In this document: positions 45,800 to 57,696 of the stretch, one piece after another
Numbering within the stretch: position 1 is the stretch's first letter
How the letters are laid out: the number at the start of each line of letters is the position of its first letter
Source of the DNA: Perognathus longimembris pacificus
Lineage: Eukaryota; Chordata; Mammalia; Rodentia; Heteromyidae
Assembly: GCF_023159225.1 (NCBI RefSeq)
Contig: NC_063171.1
Coordinates: 14,521,142 to 14,585,141 of the forward strand
DNA length: 64,000 nucleotides
Reading direction: 5' to 3'
Translations under genes and position numbers: made by a program
Notes under the pieces: generated by a model
What the model was told of the DNA's origin: nothing
The model's input: the letters and a program-made list of their open reading frames with translations, nothing else
Databases searched by the model: none

Positions 45800-46720
45800 T
45801 AAACTATTATCAATGTCAGAAGTAGAATTAAGACCTTTTCTTGCTTTTTCACTCCTGTCTCTTCCCTGTCTTCAAAAGCTCTCTTTATATTGTTTCCCTT
45901 CTCCCTATGGTTCTTGTCTCTGATGTTCACTTTTGTTTCGGTACATGAATGACAACCAGTGGTATTTGTCTGATATGTCGGGATTGTTGCAATCAACATA
46001 AACTTTCTCTTGCTTTTGAAAATGACAGTAGTTTATTATTCCATAGTAAATATCACATTTCTTAATGCATACATCCATTGAAAGGCATCCCATTTGCTTC
46101 TTTATCTTGACTATTGTGCTTAGTACATGGGGGCAGAGCTGAATGAGTTTGGTTTTTTTTAGTATAAATATTTCTTTTTTGGGTATACAATGGTAGAAGA
46201 AATGGTGGATCATATTACATTTCTCTTTCAAGTACTTGAGAGATATTTATCCTGCTTTCCATAATAGCTATGCAAATTTACTTTTCCCCCAAAAGTGTGT
46301 AAGAGTTACAATTTTTTCCATTATTCATTAAAATTTGTTATTTCTTGTGATTTGGAGGGTAGCCATTCTAACAGTTGTGGCAAGAAATCTCATTGTGGTT
46401 TTGATTTGCACGTCACTAAGAATCACTGAAATTGAACATTTGTTCACTTATCTATTGACTATTTCTGTCTTCTTTCAAGAGAGTCTTTCTAGCCATTGTG
46501 GCCATGTTTTAAATTGGGTCATTTAGATATTTGTGGACACCTTTTCATCTGTAACATATTTTAGATATCTGAATGTACTTTTTGCAGTCATTTTCTTGTC
46601 AAATGTACTCTTTGTAGGCATTTTCTCCATTCCTCAAGTTGTTTCTTAGTTCCTTTGGTTGTTTTCTTTGCTATGTAGAAGCTGCTTAATTTAAAGATAT
46701 CCCATTTGTCTATTTTTGCT

Positions 46721-46935
46721 TTTCTTTTTATTTATTTATTTATTTATTGCCAGTCCTGAGGCTTGAACTCAGAGCCTGAGCACTGTTCTTGGCTTCTTCT
46801 TGCTCAAGGCTAGCACTCTACGTTTTGAGCCACAGTGCCACTATGCTTTTTCTGTTTATGTGGTGCTGAGGGATCAAACCCATGAAATTATGCATGCTAG
46901 GCAAGCACTCTACCACTAAGCCACATTCCCAGCCC
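46721..46935 (-). mobile_element. IDL-Geo SINE inserted in old L1
   Basis: The TTTA-rich reversed tail, reversed Geo and reversed IDL end CCACATTCCCAGCCC. The perfect 11-bp target-site duplication CTATTTTTGCT lies at 46710-46720 and 46936-46946. Confidence 0.93.
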
Positions 46936-47078
46936 CTATTTTTGCTCTTCTTGATTGCCATTTGGGAATCCTAGAAAATTACTTCTACACCAAAATCTTT
47001 TTTTTTCTTGGTGTTCCTGTTGGATTCATAGTTGAAGAGTCTGCTTAAAATACTTGATATATACTTAGTTGCGTGTAT

Positions 47079-47118
47079 GTGTGTGTGTGTGTGTGTGTGT
47101 GAGTGTGTGTGTGTGTGT
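47079..47118. repeat. (GT)n microsatellite
   Basis: GT run of about 20 units with one GAG interruption. Confidence 0.97.
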
Positions 47119-47150
47119 TTAAATTTAAAATTCCTTTTATACTTGGCATT

Positions 47151-48624
47151 TCTCAAACATGGTTTATAATGATTTCAATCTTATTTGCAATCAGACATAC
47201 ATTATGTAATCTAATTTTGCATATGCAATGGTGTAGTCTTGTTTAGTAGGGCATTTTCATTTGCTGAAGTTTGGGCACAGGAAAACTAGAAGCCAGTGTA
47301 GATATTAGTTCTAGAATATTGGTATTCTTCTGCATGAGCTATAATGACTAGGAAGGAATTTCTTAAGCTACTAAAAATCTAATATTAGGAATAAATCTTA
47401 ATATTTATTAATACATTTTAATTGTCATAATATTAGTTATTGATTTTCTTTACTAAAAGCTGTAAGAAATCTCTCATACAGGTGTGAGGATTTGTGGTAT
47501 TTGAATATAGAATATGCCCAATAAACAAAAAATGACTTAGTCAGTTGGCAAGTTATAGGTGTATAGATACTTTACCAGGTATATAGATATTTTATAAAAA
47601 TTAAATATTAGGATGTGACAGCTTCAGAAAAAATATAGAAGGGATATTTGTGGAGTGCATGCCATGTAACAGGCCCTTCCCTTGGAATGCAGACTTTCAT
47701 TTTATTTCAGTATCTGGTAACATAATGCCTTTCTGATCTTAAATTTTGCCTGTTCTAACTTAATCTCATTACCCAGTATTCACGTCTGTAATCGACCTTT
47801 TCTGTAATCTACCCTTTCACTTCTGTTTTCTATGACTTCTTTTTTATATTTTTTCTATACGTATTCTTGAAGCCAGGTCAAAAAATGTTGATAGAAATCG
47901 TGGTAAGACATTCTTTTACTTCTCGTTAATAATCCACAGTTGATAATTTATAATTGCTGGCTATATATACATGAATATAGCCATATATATGTGTATATAT
48001 GACATATTATATCATATATGTGCTATATATGATTTATATTTATATAAGGTATATTAGTTATGAAATAGTAATTTATTTGATAATATTCCTTAATATGTAA
48101 AATTAAGATAATAAAAATATCTACTGAGATCAATGGTTGTTAAGTTCAAACACAATAATGAGCACTATACCTTGACAATGCAAATAGTATGCAGGCATTT
48201 TATGAATTCCTTGTATATTTAATCTTATGCCATAGTTTACTTGCTATAAAGCATATTTTACATATTTTTATTATCTTACTCAAATTCAATACATGTATGT
48301 TTATCCAAGTTTAAAGTTTCTAACAAAGATATGTTATTTGTGATTCTTTTATTAAATTGAATTTATATCCATATAATATTTTTTAATAGAGATGAGTTCT
48401 TGTGTAACTATTATCCTCATAATTGTGGCAAGTGACTTTCTGGGAGAATATTCCTAAAGAAAAAAAAACTGATGATGTGTTTTATAAGCAGAGAGCCATG
48501 TAATCCTTAATAATTACTGTGAAGATATCCTTTACAAAATTTCACCAAATAATGAAGCTCAACAATACATTTTCAGTCTAATGTTTGCTACTCATTTTTC
48601 TTTGACCATTCCAGTTTATTAAAG
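47151..48624. other. Unique AT-rich DNA, no gene seen
   Basis: Includes a palindrome-rich TATA/ATAT stretch at about 47960-48055. Confidence 0.5.
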
Positions 48625-48633
48625 AAAACTCTA

Positions 48634-48838
48634 GGGGCTGGGAATATGGCCTAGAGGCAAGAGTGCTTGCCTGGTATACAAGAAGCCCTGGGTTCAATTC
48701 CCCAGCAGCACATATACAGAAAACGGCTACAGGTGGCGCTGTGGCTCAAGTGGCAGAGTGCTAGCCTTGAGCAAAAAGAAGCCAGGGACAGTGCTCAGGC
48801 CTTGAGTCCAAGCCCTGGCAAAAAAAAAGAAAGAAAAA
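48634..48838 (+). mobile_element. IDL-Geo SINE
   Basis: Starts GGGGCTGGGAATATGGCC. The B box reads GGTTCAATTCC. Full dimer with an A/GAAA tail. The target-site duplication AAAACTCTA lies at 48625-48633 and 48839-48847. Confidence 0.92.
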
Positions 48839-48847
48839 AAAACTCTA

Positions 48848-49539
48848 AGCTACTGATAAAGAATGCAAGCAAAAGGTAATAATATGTTAGATGTAGCTAT
48901 GAGTTTTGAGGTGAAAGTTAGAATTATTATTAATAATAATGTACTAATAGTAAACAACCCAAGAAAGTTCATTGGTGCATAGTGCTGCAAATATCTAGGT
49001 TTCTAGTTTTCAAAAATTGTTTATTTATTTGTGTTTAAAAATAAAAATAAGGTAGGAAAGAATTTCCACTGGTTTCTTACTTTAATAATGCCACTTCATG
49101 GCTCTGAGTATAGTGTGTACTTTTTTTTTTCATTTGCAGTAAAACCTGATATTAGAGTGTAACAAGAAATTTCTTATATAAATTGGCATTTCAGGCAGAT
49201 TTCAGGTATTATTTTTAATCCTCTGTGTTATCCATGACATCTGAAACTTTAGGCTTGTATATCCACATATGGTCTGGAATTTTGGAATGCACCTGCAATC
49301 TGTAAGAAGCAAAGCATAAATAAAGTTGTTCGTGTGAAATGGAAAAATGGTTACTTGAGTTATGATGAAGGAATTTTGCACAAAGATTTGAAATATATCA
49401 ACTTTTCCAATCTCTTTTGTGTTTTATGCAAATATTCCATCAGTAAAGCATCAAAATCACACTCATATTTTAAAGCAGAAGACCATCCTTCATTTACCAA
49501 TAGCAGAGAAATTTTCTACCATGTCCTCTGGGAATAAAT
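48848..49539. other. Unique AT-rich DNA, no gene seen
   Basis: Nothing recognised. A 67-codon frame at 49334-49537 has no recognised domain. Confidence 0.45.
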
Positions 49540-50097
49540 GTGAAGGAATACAAAGCAGGTTCAAGCAAGTGTGTGGGATACCACTCTCCTGATTCAGAAA
49601 GGAGAGCAAGTAAGCTCCCCTCTGCTCTCTGTCCCCACTCTGCTCTGCTCCACAGTAGGCTCCGGACCCTTCACAGGCCTCAGTCTCTGGCCTCCTCACA
49701 TGGCTTAGGCCTCGTGGCTCTCCACAGGCCTCTGCTCTCCACTGGCCTCTGGCTCTCCTCTGACCTCCACCCCCTGCAGTCCCAGACTACAGCCTCCCAG
49801 TGCCACTCTTCCAGACTTGGGCCTCGTCTATCTAAAGGCTCCGGGTCGTGGGCCTTTTCTCACCATAGAGCTGCTCTTCTGTCAGCAGGCCCGGGGTCCC
49901 CTCAGGAAATCCAGCCCCCTTATATCCCCCGGCTGTCTGCAGTGTGGGGGTGTGCGGTGGTTCAGGTCCTCTCAACATGGGACGGGATGCCCTTGTACGC
50001 TCCACAGAGGGCCGTGGCCATTATGACAACGTGGGTTGGTGCTTCCCGCCACCCCCCACCCCAGGTAATTACAAAAGCAATTATCAAAGACTGGTAG
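49540..50097 (+). other. GC-rich block with a 185-codon open frame, unassigned
   Basis: Sharp shift to C/G-rich sequence compared with both flanks, with repeated AGGCCTC and CTCTCC words between about 49660 and 49770. One frame stays open for 185 codons from an ATG at 49540. The predicted product is rich in Ser, Leu, Pro and His and shows no recognised domain, signal peptide or membrane segment. The open frame may simply reflect low AT content and repetition. It could be part of an old LTR element (an LTR lies at 50394), a decayed minisatellite or a pseudogene. I do not call it a gene. Confidence 0.35.
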
Positions 50098-50393
50098 CAG
50101 TCTCAAATACCAGTTGAATTCAGGAAGAACTAGTTATGACAAATGATGTCATCAAGTTCTGATAACTGAATACTAGTTGTTTATCTTGAGAACATGGTGG
50201 GTATGGCTGCCTACATTTGGTTACATAAATGGTAAGTTTCTTTCTCTCTTTCTTTCCTTCCTTCCTTCCTTTGTTTTTTTCTTTTTTGTCTTTATGATTT
50301 CTTTAGCAGATTGCCTATCATAAGCTTCAAATTTTCTGGAGAATATTTCTCAGTTGGAGTATATTTTTAATTACCTTTTCCCAGTCGTTCTTG
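50098..50393. other. Unassigned DNA before an LTR
   Basis: Contains a short TTTC/TTCC pyrimidine tract (50238-50285). No gene seen. Confidence 0.45.
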
Positions 50394-50762
50394 TGTTATG
50401 CCCAGATTTGTGGTCCCCAAAAACCACCAAGGAGCTGAATCTGATGCAAACACACGAGAGTCTTTATTGCAAGCTCCAGCTTGGACTCAAAACCATCACC
50501 GACACAGCGAATCTGGACTGAGAGCCCTGACCCTTCAGTTAGCAAGGTTTATAAAGGTAAAAACATAGCACAGATGTAGGGGCTTGCTGCAGGGGATAGA
50601 GTAAGCAACAAACGAGCAAGTGTGGCACAGATGTAGGAGGTTGACACTGAGGGTGGAGCAAATAAGCCATTTACAGAATCAGAATTTTGGGGTCAGGTTG
50701 ACCTAATTATCAAGATGGAGTCAGCTCTACAACAATTGCAAGAAAGATTGGGGGGGACCTCA
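50394..50762 (-). mobile_element. Solo LTR (ERV1-like), minus strand
   Basis: Read on the minus strand, a TATA box (TTTATAAA, 50548-50555) lies about 85 bp before a polyadenylation signal (AATAAA, 50463-50468), and the end is TG...CA-like near 50394. The U3 part contains a direct repeat starting GCACAGATGTAGG (50568 and 50625), 57 bp apart. No internal retroviral sequence was recognised next to it. The right boundary at 50762 (TGAGGTCC on the minus strand) is tentative because no clean target-site duplication was found. Confidence 0.65.
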
Positions 50763-51114
50763 GGGTTCCAAAATTGATCACTGTTGGTAGAGATATGTGG
50801 AGAGTAAAGAGGGATGTTTTCATTTTAAAATGTCTCCCTTCTAAATCACTCTCTCGGAATACTAGCCAGAATTTCTACCCTGCCCAAATGAAAGGTTTTA
50901 CCATTGAGGAAGCACAAGTAATGAATTACAGAATTTCATTGGGATCACTGTTAACTTTTGTTGTAGGCAAATAAAAGAAAGACATAAATGATAAAACTTT
51001 CTGTTGAAGGTCTAATATTATACTTGGAATGGTTATATAAAAATCTAGTCCTACTGAACTCAATAATATATTTTTTATCTAAACAAATGTAGGTATGTTT
51101 GTTTTTCATCTTGC
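50763..51114. other. Unique DNA, no gene seen
   Basis: Nothing recognised. Confidence 0.5.
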
Positions 51115-51345
51115 TGCTGTTTCTGTGCAGGTAATGGGGTTTGAACACAGGGCCTTGGGCTCTATTTGTCTTTTTGGAATCATTTTAAGAGCTCCCACTT
51201 GAGCATGTCTTCAAGCTTTCTTTTTGTTACTTGGAGATAAGAGTCTCTCAGATTTCTCTTTCTGGGCTTGTTTCAAACAACAATCCTCAGATTGTACCCT
51301 CTTAAAAAGCTAGAATTGTGTATGTGAGCCCCTTGTGCCCAGCTA
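51115..51345 (-). mobile_element. 7SL-like/Geo SINE, diverged
   Basis: Reversed Geo (GGGGTTTGAACACAGGGCCTT, CTCCCACTTGAGCATG), linker GTTACTTGGAGATAAGAG and decayed reversed 7SL-like half. Confidence 0.7.
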
Positions 51346-51812
51346 AATTACTGAATTTTTTGAGGTTCTTGAATAAGCTTCAGAAAGCAAATTGATTAAT
51401 AGCATTGTGGGAAAAAAACAATACATCTAGATCATAAAATTTAAGAATAATGTGTATAGGCAGAAGGAAAAGACTAAAGATAAAATAGGAGAATGAAGGA
51501 CACTTAGCCATCTTTGAATCATCCTCTTTCCGCCATCTCCTCCCATAGCTCCCCTAGCATCTCCTCACTCCCTGGAAGTAGAATGCCTTTACATAGAAGG
51601 TGCCCTTGGGGATTAGTGAATTATTGTGTAAAGATGCCTGAATATGTGTTACTTATTCTATGGAAACAAAGTAACTCATTGAAAAGAGAAAGAAAACGAG
51701 AAGGTAAAATGAAAAGAAAAACAATGTCTGGTTTGTAAGTATAGCTAACATTGTCTTTTCAAATATCAGTAACTCATTGTTGAACTCACACAAATGCTGA
51801 ATAATGTCATTT
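51346..51812. other. Unique DNA, no gene seen
   Basis: Nothing recognised. Confidence 0.5.
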
Positions 51813-51818
51813 CTAAAA

Positions 51819-52303
51819 TGTTGGGGACAGCTGTGCCTTTAAGAGGCCACAGCTGGCTTTAGCCTTTAACAGGAAGAGAAGCCCCAGCCCCTGGGGCGAG
51901 CATGTGTCGGCCCTTGGGGGACTGTGATCCCCGCCCACAGAGGAAGTTACATGACATCACCTGATGGGCAGCCCAGCTCATCCAATCAGTTAATCACCCC
52001 AAGTCCCTCCTCTTCCACCTTTGTCACTGTAATAAATTCTTCTGCCCGCCCTCTGGGAGGCTGAGACTCATGGACCACCGAACGGTCTCTCTGATGCCTC
52101 CCTCCACTGCCGCTCCTGACACGTGATGGACTGGGGGCAGACGGGAGAGGTCTTGGCATTTCTCCTCAACCTAGCATAATCCATTACAGTTTGGGAATCA
52201 GGCATTCCCCTGGGAGATGGGGGGGAAAGGGGCCCTAGAGACCCCAACATTCAGGCATCTCCCCTGGAGAAGTGGGGACAAGGGTCCCAGAGAGACCCCA
52301 ACA
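51819..52303 (+). mobile_element. Solo LTR with perfect 6-bp target duplication (ERVK-like)
   Basis: A 485-bp element starting TGTTGGGG and ending CCCCAACA, a perfect 8-bp inverted terminal repeat of the TG...CA form used by retroviral LTRs. The 6-bp duplication CTAAAA flanks it at 51813-51818 and 52304-52309. A CCAATCA box and an AATAAA signal (52031-52036) are in the expected order. Six-base duplications are typical of class II (ERVK/IAP-like) elements. No internal region is present, so this is a solo LTR left by recombination. Its last part contains a tandem duplication of about 52 bp (52198-52250, 52251-52303). Confidence 0.93.
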
Positions 52304-52309
52304 CTAAAA

Positions 52310-53044
52310 GGGGTGATTTTGTTGAAAGAGTATATGATAAAATATGGCATATTTGAAACCAAATACAGATGTCTACTTTAATAAGTTTCTGTCTATATTT
52401 TAAAAACATGATACTGAATAGGAAAAGATCTGTTAAGTTGCAAGTAAGAAAATGTTAAATTAATTTGGGGTATTGCACAGCAGTATCCCTATTTCATAGT
52501 CCTTACTGTTCTGATTAGTATTATTTTAAATGCCAGATTAAAGGAGGGTGAGCTCAAGTATTATCTCCCAATTATTTTATTTGTAAAAGGGAATATTATT
52601 TGATAATAATAGGGGAAGATATTGTAGAGATAAATGCATGTCTAAAAGAATATACTGAGCTTTCCCCAGTTTAAATAAAAAAAGTCATCCCTGTCCTTTT
52701 CCCCTATCATTTTCTTAGATTAGCAGTGAGCCAGAATTCCATTTTTTGCATCTTTGACAGGAAATAAAGCTCTTCGAGATGTAGTAAAGTAACTGAGACT
52801 AAGATAAACAATCTGCAATATTTAATATTTCTTTAAAGATTTGGGATAAAAAGGAGGAGGCTTTAGGAAATATACTAGCCCAGTAAGACACCATTTCCAT
52901 GTAAATTGAGGTGTTGAATTTCTTCTCAAACATGGCTCCAAATCTATCTCCTCTAGCAAATAAATGGGAACTTTCATTTTCTTATGAATAACAGCAGATA
53001 GGAAACGTAGTCTATCTTAGTTTCCAGGTGTATGTATTTAAGCC
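52310..53044. other. Unique AT-rich DNA, no gene seen
   Basis: Nothing recognised. Confidence 0.5.
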
Positions 53045-53200
53045 AGATGCATGGCTCACACCTATCTATTCAAGAGGCTGAGATCTAAAGATCACAGTTC
53101 AAAGGCAGCGTATAAACTACCAAAGATTCAAAGGTGGGCTTATGGTTCAAGTGGTAGGGGGCTAGCTTTCCACAGAGCTCCAAGAGAGCTGCCAGGTTTG
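53045..53200 (+). mobile_element. 7SL-like/Geo SINE, partial
   Basis: GCATGGCTCACACCTATCTA and AAGAGGCTGAGATCTAAAGATC mark the left half. TATGGTTCAAGTGGTAGGGG marks Geo. Several internal deletions. Confidence 0.7.
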
Positions 53201-53639
53201 GTGTCTGATGAAAAACTTCTGTCCCCTTCCATGATAGCACCATATACATTAACCCTCCTATTCTCCTATGCAGGAGAACAGCAGAAAGACAAAAGGGGAG
53301 AACAAGAGGGAACCAAATTCATTCTTCTTACAAGCACAACAGTACCATTAATAGTGAAAATTGAACTTTCACAGACTAACCACATCTGAAACATGACACA
53401 TCTTAATTCTGTTAAAATGGAAATTAAATTGCACCAAGAATTTATAACATATGAGAAGACCTAGTGATATTCAACACAATCTAGTTTAATGATTATTCAT
53501 TCATGATAATGTATCTTTTCCTTGATGGAGGTTTGCCCCTGGAACCCTCACCTACATAGGTTATGGACAATCAGAATGCAAGCCAAACTGTATAAAAAAT
53601 TTTCAGAGATTCCAACACCAAAATAATCAGTGAAAACTA
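53201..53639. other. Unique DNA, no gene seen
   Basis: Nothing recognised. Confidence 0.5.
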
Positions 53640-53720
53640 GGCTGGGGATGTGGTTCAAGTGATAGAACACCATTTTAGATACCAAGGCGACCAAGAGAAA
53701 AGTTGTGAATTCCAAAGGAA
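53640..53720 (+). mobile_element. Old ID/IDL monomer
   Basis: GGCTGGGGATGTGGTTCAAG and TGATAGAACACC match the left end and A-box region of ID-type SINEs. The B-box end is decayed. Confidence 0.6.
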
Positions 53721-54095
53721 AATGTTTTTCATTTTACTTTTGAAGATATTTTTTGTGTTGGGAGGTGATTTTATATTTTAACTATACTTACTCTACTGTC
53801 CTTGCACATTTATGAGTCTATTATTCTAAGCAATAAAGGTATAATTATATTTACTGACTAGTTTTATATGTACAGTCTTTATCCAAAATTTGTTCAGTTA
53901 TCTAATTATAATTCATTAGTTTGTTGACTTACATTTATGTAAGCACCTGTACTTTATAATTTAGTTTACACATTACATTTTAATCCCCCTTTTCATCATT
54001 ATGACAGTGTTTAATAATAAATTCAAAGAAAATCCATTAGCATTATGTTATTTCTTTGAAGGTTAGTTTGTATACAGAGTTTTAATTTAAAAAAT
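53721..54095. other. AT-rich DNA, no gene seen
   Basis: Nothing recognised. Confidence 0.5.
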
Positions 54096-54104
54096 GTTAA
54101 AATA

Positions 54105-54309
54105 GGGCTGGGAATATGGCCTCATGGCAAGAGTGCTTGCCTCCTACACATGAAGCTCTGGGTTCGATTCCCCAGAACCACATATATGGAAAACGGCCAG
54201 AAGGGGTGCTGTGGCTCAGGTGGCAGAGTGCTAGCCTTGAGCGGGAAGAAGCCAGGGACAGTGCTCAGGCCCTGAGTCCAAGGCCCAGGACTGACAAAAA
54301 AAAAAAAAA
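54105..54309 (+). mobile_element. IDL-Geo SINE, near-intact
   Basis: Starts GGGCTGGGAATATGGCC, with an intact B box GGTTCGATTCC. Full dimer with a pure A tail. The target-site duplication GTTAAAATA lies at 54096-54104 and 54310-54318. Confidence 0.93.
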
Positions 54310-54318
54310 GTTAAAATA

Positions 54319-54659
54319 ATATTTACTAGTATAACCCACAAAACCAATGTAGAAAATATAATAAATGAAATATTTAGCCTGATTTGAAAAGATATGAATA
54401 TGATTTTAACATTTTACCAGTTTTATAATATATATACACATAAATAAAATGGTTATTTTTATTATACTGTTATTGACACATTGAAACCCATAAGTTTGAT
54501 TATTGTATGAATTGCAGGCTTGGTGCATTTATGTATGTATGTATATATGTATGTATTTAATAATATTGACAATGAAATTCAGGGTGCTGTATGTAGTAAG
54601 ATTGCTACAGATAAATTAGTCAAGAATTTAAACTGTTGAAAATATTTTTTCATTAGTTT
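54319..54659. other. AT-rich DNA, no gene seen
   Basis: Contains a short ATGT repeat (54532-54556). Confidence 0.5.
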
Positions 54660-54975
54660 TAGGAGGAGTAGTTCTAAAGTTTGAACCTAGGGATCTTGTG
54701 CTTTATTAGTTGAGCAGTCTACCACTTGCACTATGAGCCTAGTTCCTTTTTCTGTTTGTTTATTGTAGCTAAAGTGTCTCATTCTAACTTTTATCAGGCT
54801 AAACTTGAATCTAAATCTTTTATTTGCAACTTTCTAGTAGGAATTATAGATTTATACCTCCGCACTTGGTTTAATTGTTATTACTAGTCAAAAGTAGACT
54901 GGCCTCCAACTGTGATCTTCCTGTCTGTAGATAGGATTTCCATAAGTAGTAGCTAGGATTCCATTGAGCCATACT
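54660..54975 (-). mobile_element. Decayed Geo-type SINE(s)
   Basis: Reversed Geo features (AAGTTTGAACCTAGGGATCTTG, CAGTCTACCACTTGCAC) followed by decayed sequence. A second old fragment may lie at 54890-54975. Confidence 0.5.
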
Positions 54976-55029
54976 GGCTGACTCAAGGGTTTGTTTGCAT
55001 ATGTCAAAATAAATAAATAGGAACAGCTT

Positions 55030-55265
55030 TTAGCTGAGTGTTGCTGGCTTACACCTGTAATTGTATCTACTCAGGAGTCTGAGAACAGAGGATCCTAGTT
55101 CAGACAGCCTGGGCAAGAAAATTCATGACACTTTGACCTTTAATAAACTGCTCAGAAAAAGCAGAAGGTGTTTCTGTGGCTCAAATAGTAGTGTGCTAGC
55201 CTTGTGCAAAAGAAGCTCAGAGACAGTTTCTAGGCCTTGAATCCAAGCCCCTGAAACAACACAAA
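55030..55265 (+). mobile_element. 7SL-like/Geo SINE
   Basis: The left half has GCTTACACCTGTAATTG and CTACTCAGGAGTCTGAG. The Geo half has GTTTCTGTGGCTCAAATAG. CAAA-type tail. Confidence 0.8.
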
Positions 55266-56796
55266 AACAAATAAAGAAACAAAACATTTAAACTAAACTC
55301 TTGCTCATAATCTCTATTATTCAAATTATTGTTTCACAAATAGAGTTATTCATATAAAATTTAGATCCATGGATCTTGTATATATCTAAAATTTTCCTGT
55401 AACGAACTGGTTGGATGCATTACTATATTTTTATTGGTAGCAAAAATATCTTAACAACATAAAGAACATAGATAAATCTATGCAGAATGGCAAATTGGGC
55501 TATTGTAGATTTAAAAGGCAGAGAGAAGTTAGAGGATAAGCTGATGAATGAAAATCAGTAGTCAAATTGGCATTTCTTCCAACTAATCCCTGACTTCATA
55601 CCCAAGCAGTTTAAACTTTCTCAGATCATCCAATCAGGGGTTCATATAAAGGCAGTTCAACTCAATTTAAATTAGTTCCAATAATCAGATACCTTTTTCT
55701 CTTATAATGAACTATTTTCTCTACAACTACAAAAGGCATTAGCTTCTTTTAAAAGCAAGTATGGTGATTTTCACTTGAGATGCACTGATTATTAATAAAG
55801 TAGTTGTGAAAACTGAATATGACTCTCAGACTACACAGTAAAACAAACTCTATTAATTGAAAACGGATATTAAGTGCCTGGAGTGACAAATCCATCAGGT
55901 AAAGAAGAGGCATGTGAAGCTGAAGAGAATAAAATATTACTTTTACAGAATAGCTTATTTTCTCCTTGCCTGAGAGAGCTTCTTTCCTAATGATGGCATA
56001 CATGTCAGTGTCTTCATATGTAAGTTTTCAGTACCGTCTCCATTTCCTAAAACTTCATAGTAACTTGTTTATGCATTCAGATGTACTCTTGGCCATATCC
56101 CCAAATGGCTGCATTTTCCCATTCCTCTCCTTAATCACAATTACCATGTTTCCTATGACAATGCCCTACTGCCTTCTCAGTTACCTGCTGTGTTTGTCCT
56201 CACATTAGTTTCAATTTTTATATAATTTACAATCAAAGCATGAAAATATAATTTTGACACAGTGTATTTATTAATCATTTAATCAATCACAAATGTTTAT
56301 CGTTTTCCAGTGAATTTTCTATTCTATGATAATTTTTTATTGGTAGTATTGGGGGAAAATGCAAGCAGAACAGTGGGTGAGACTATTATTGAAAATTTTC
56401 AGAGAGTTGTAACTTTCTGCTTGATGAACATTATCTTGTCTTTTCCTTTAGTGGAAAGGGCAACAAAAGCAGACATCAAATTCCCAACAATTGAAAGTCC
56501 ATGTTTGGAATCATGCATTAGACTTTGGGAATACATAATTTTTGTGAGTAGCAATCATTCTTTGTAAATATATAAAGATGGAAAATTAGAGACCTATGAA
56601 ATTATTGAGAGTTTGATTATGCCACATATCTAAGATACTCATCAAAATTATCAGAAAATATTTAATTTATTAGCAATTCAGGCTTTCTTTAGCTGGAAAC
56701 AGTACTTAGTAAGATTTCCAATTAGCCATTTTCTTACCAAGATTTCTCAAATATATTAATTCACTTCTTTAATAAAGGATAAAGACGTCATTGGTA
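55266..56796. other. Unique AT-rich DNA, no gene confirmed
   Basis: Frames of 80-85 codons on both strands (55749-56003 -, 55966-56208 +, 56310-56567 +) have no recognised domain or gene structure. Confidence 0.45.
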
Positions 56797-57045
56797 GTTG
56801 GGCACTGGTGGCTCAGACCTGTATTCCTAGCCACTGAAGAGGCTGAGGTCTGAGAATCAAGGTTCTCACCAGCCCAAGTAGGAGATAGTTGAGGCATTTA
56901 ATGAGACTCTCATCTCCAGGTAGCCACCAAAAAATGCCAGAAGTGGAGCCATGTTTCAAGTGGAAGAGTGCTTACCATAATTTAAACTAAAACAAAAACC
57001 CTCTGGGGCAAATGCTGTCCTGGGTTCTCAGGTCTGGCAACAAAA
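56797..57045 (+). mobile_element. 7SL-like/Geo SINE
   Basis: The left half has GGGCACTGGTGGCTCAGACC and GAAGAGGCTGAGGTCTGAG. The Geo half is partly decayed (GGAGCCATGTTTCAAGTGG). Confidence 0.78.
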
Positions 57046-57100
57046 AGAAGGAGGAGGAGCAGGAAGAAAGGGAGGAGGAAGGGGAGGGGGGAGGGGGAAG
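57046..57100. repeat. Purine (GGAG/GGA) tract after SINE tail
   Basis: GAAGGAGGAGGAGCAGGAAG and similar purine-only sequence continuing from the SINE tail. Confidence 0.9.
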
Positions 57101-57696
57101 AAAAAAATCATTGATAAAAGTACATAGGAATTACTATGTTCCTTAAAATATGCCAGCCTAAGTTTAAAGATATTGGTATAGGATGTATCTCACAAAAGGT
57201 CTTTGTAGGTAAATGACTTCATCTTTCAATTTACAAAGACCTAAAAAAAAGAGAAAGGAAAATGAACCTATTTAATTGATAGAGCTCTTGTTTAACCAAG
57301 AACATCAAATTTTGTACTTCGTAACCAATAAGTACCACCCACTATTGATATAAGTATGTCAGAGTGAGATAGGTATTTTCTAATTTTAATGTGTCATACA
57401 CTTCATGTTTCTTGATAAATTTAAATTCAAGTTTTAATCTATTATGAGCATTCCCCTATTCTCACTTTTTGTCTTTGTTGTTTTATATATTTGTCTGTGT
57501 TGTTGGTTTAGATTTTTTGGTTATAGAAGAGTTTGAATTCAAGCAAGCACTCTAACATTTCATCTATACCTTTAATCAAGAAAAACTGCTTTATGAAAAC
57601 AGTGATAATTTTCTCATCAAGAAAAACAGATGTGTTTCTTTCTATGACAAATATTGCGTTAAATTTAAGATTTTTAAATAAAATTATAACATTAAG
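57101..57696. other. Unique AT-rich DNA, no gene seen
   Basis: Nothing recognised before the putative retroviral element. Confidence 0.5.

Larger units (their letters stand above)
45860..47150 (-). mobile_element. Old L1 ORF2 (3' part), interrupted by a SINE
   Basis: 46000-46540 matches the reversed end of ORF2 (TCATTGTGGTTTTGATTTGC, ATTCCATAGTAAATATCACA). 46560-46720 and 46947-47150 continue upstream in ORF2 (TTTGCTATGTAGAAGCTGC). The IDL-Geo SINE at 46721-46935 splits it. No frame is open. Confidence 0.75.
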
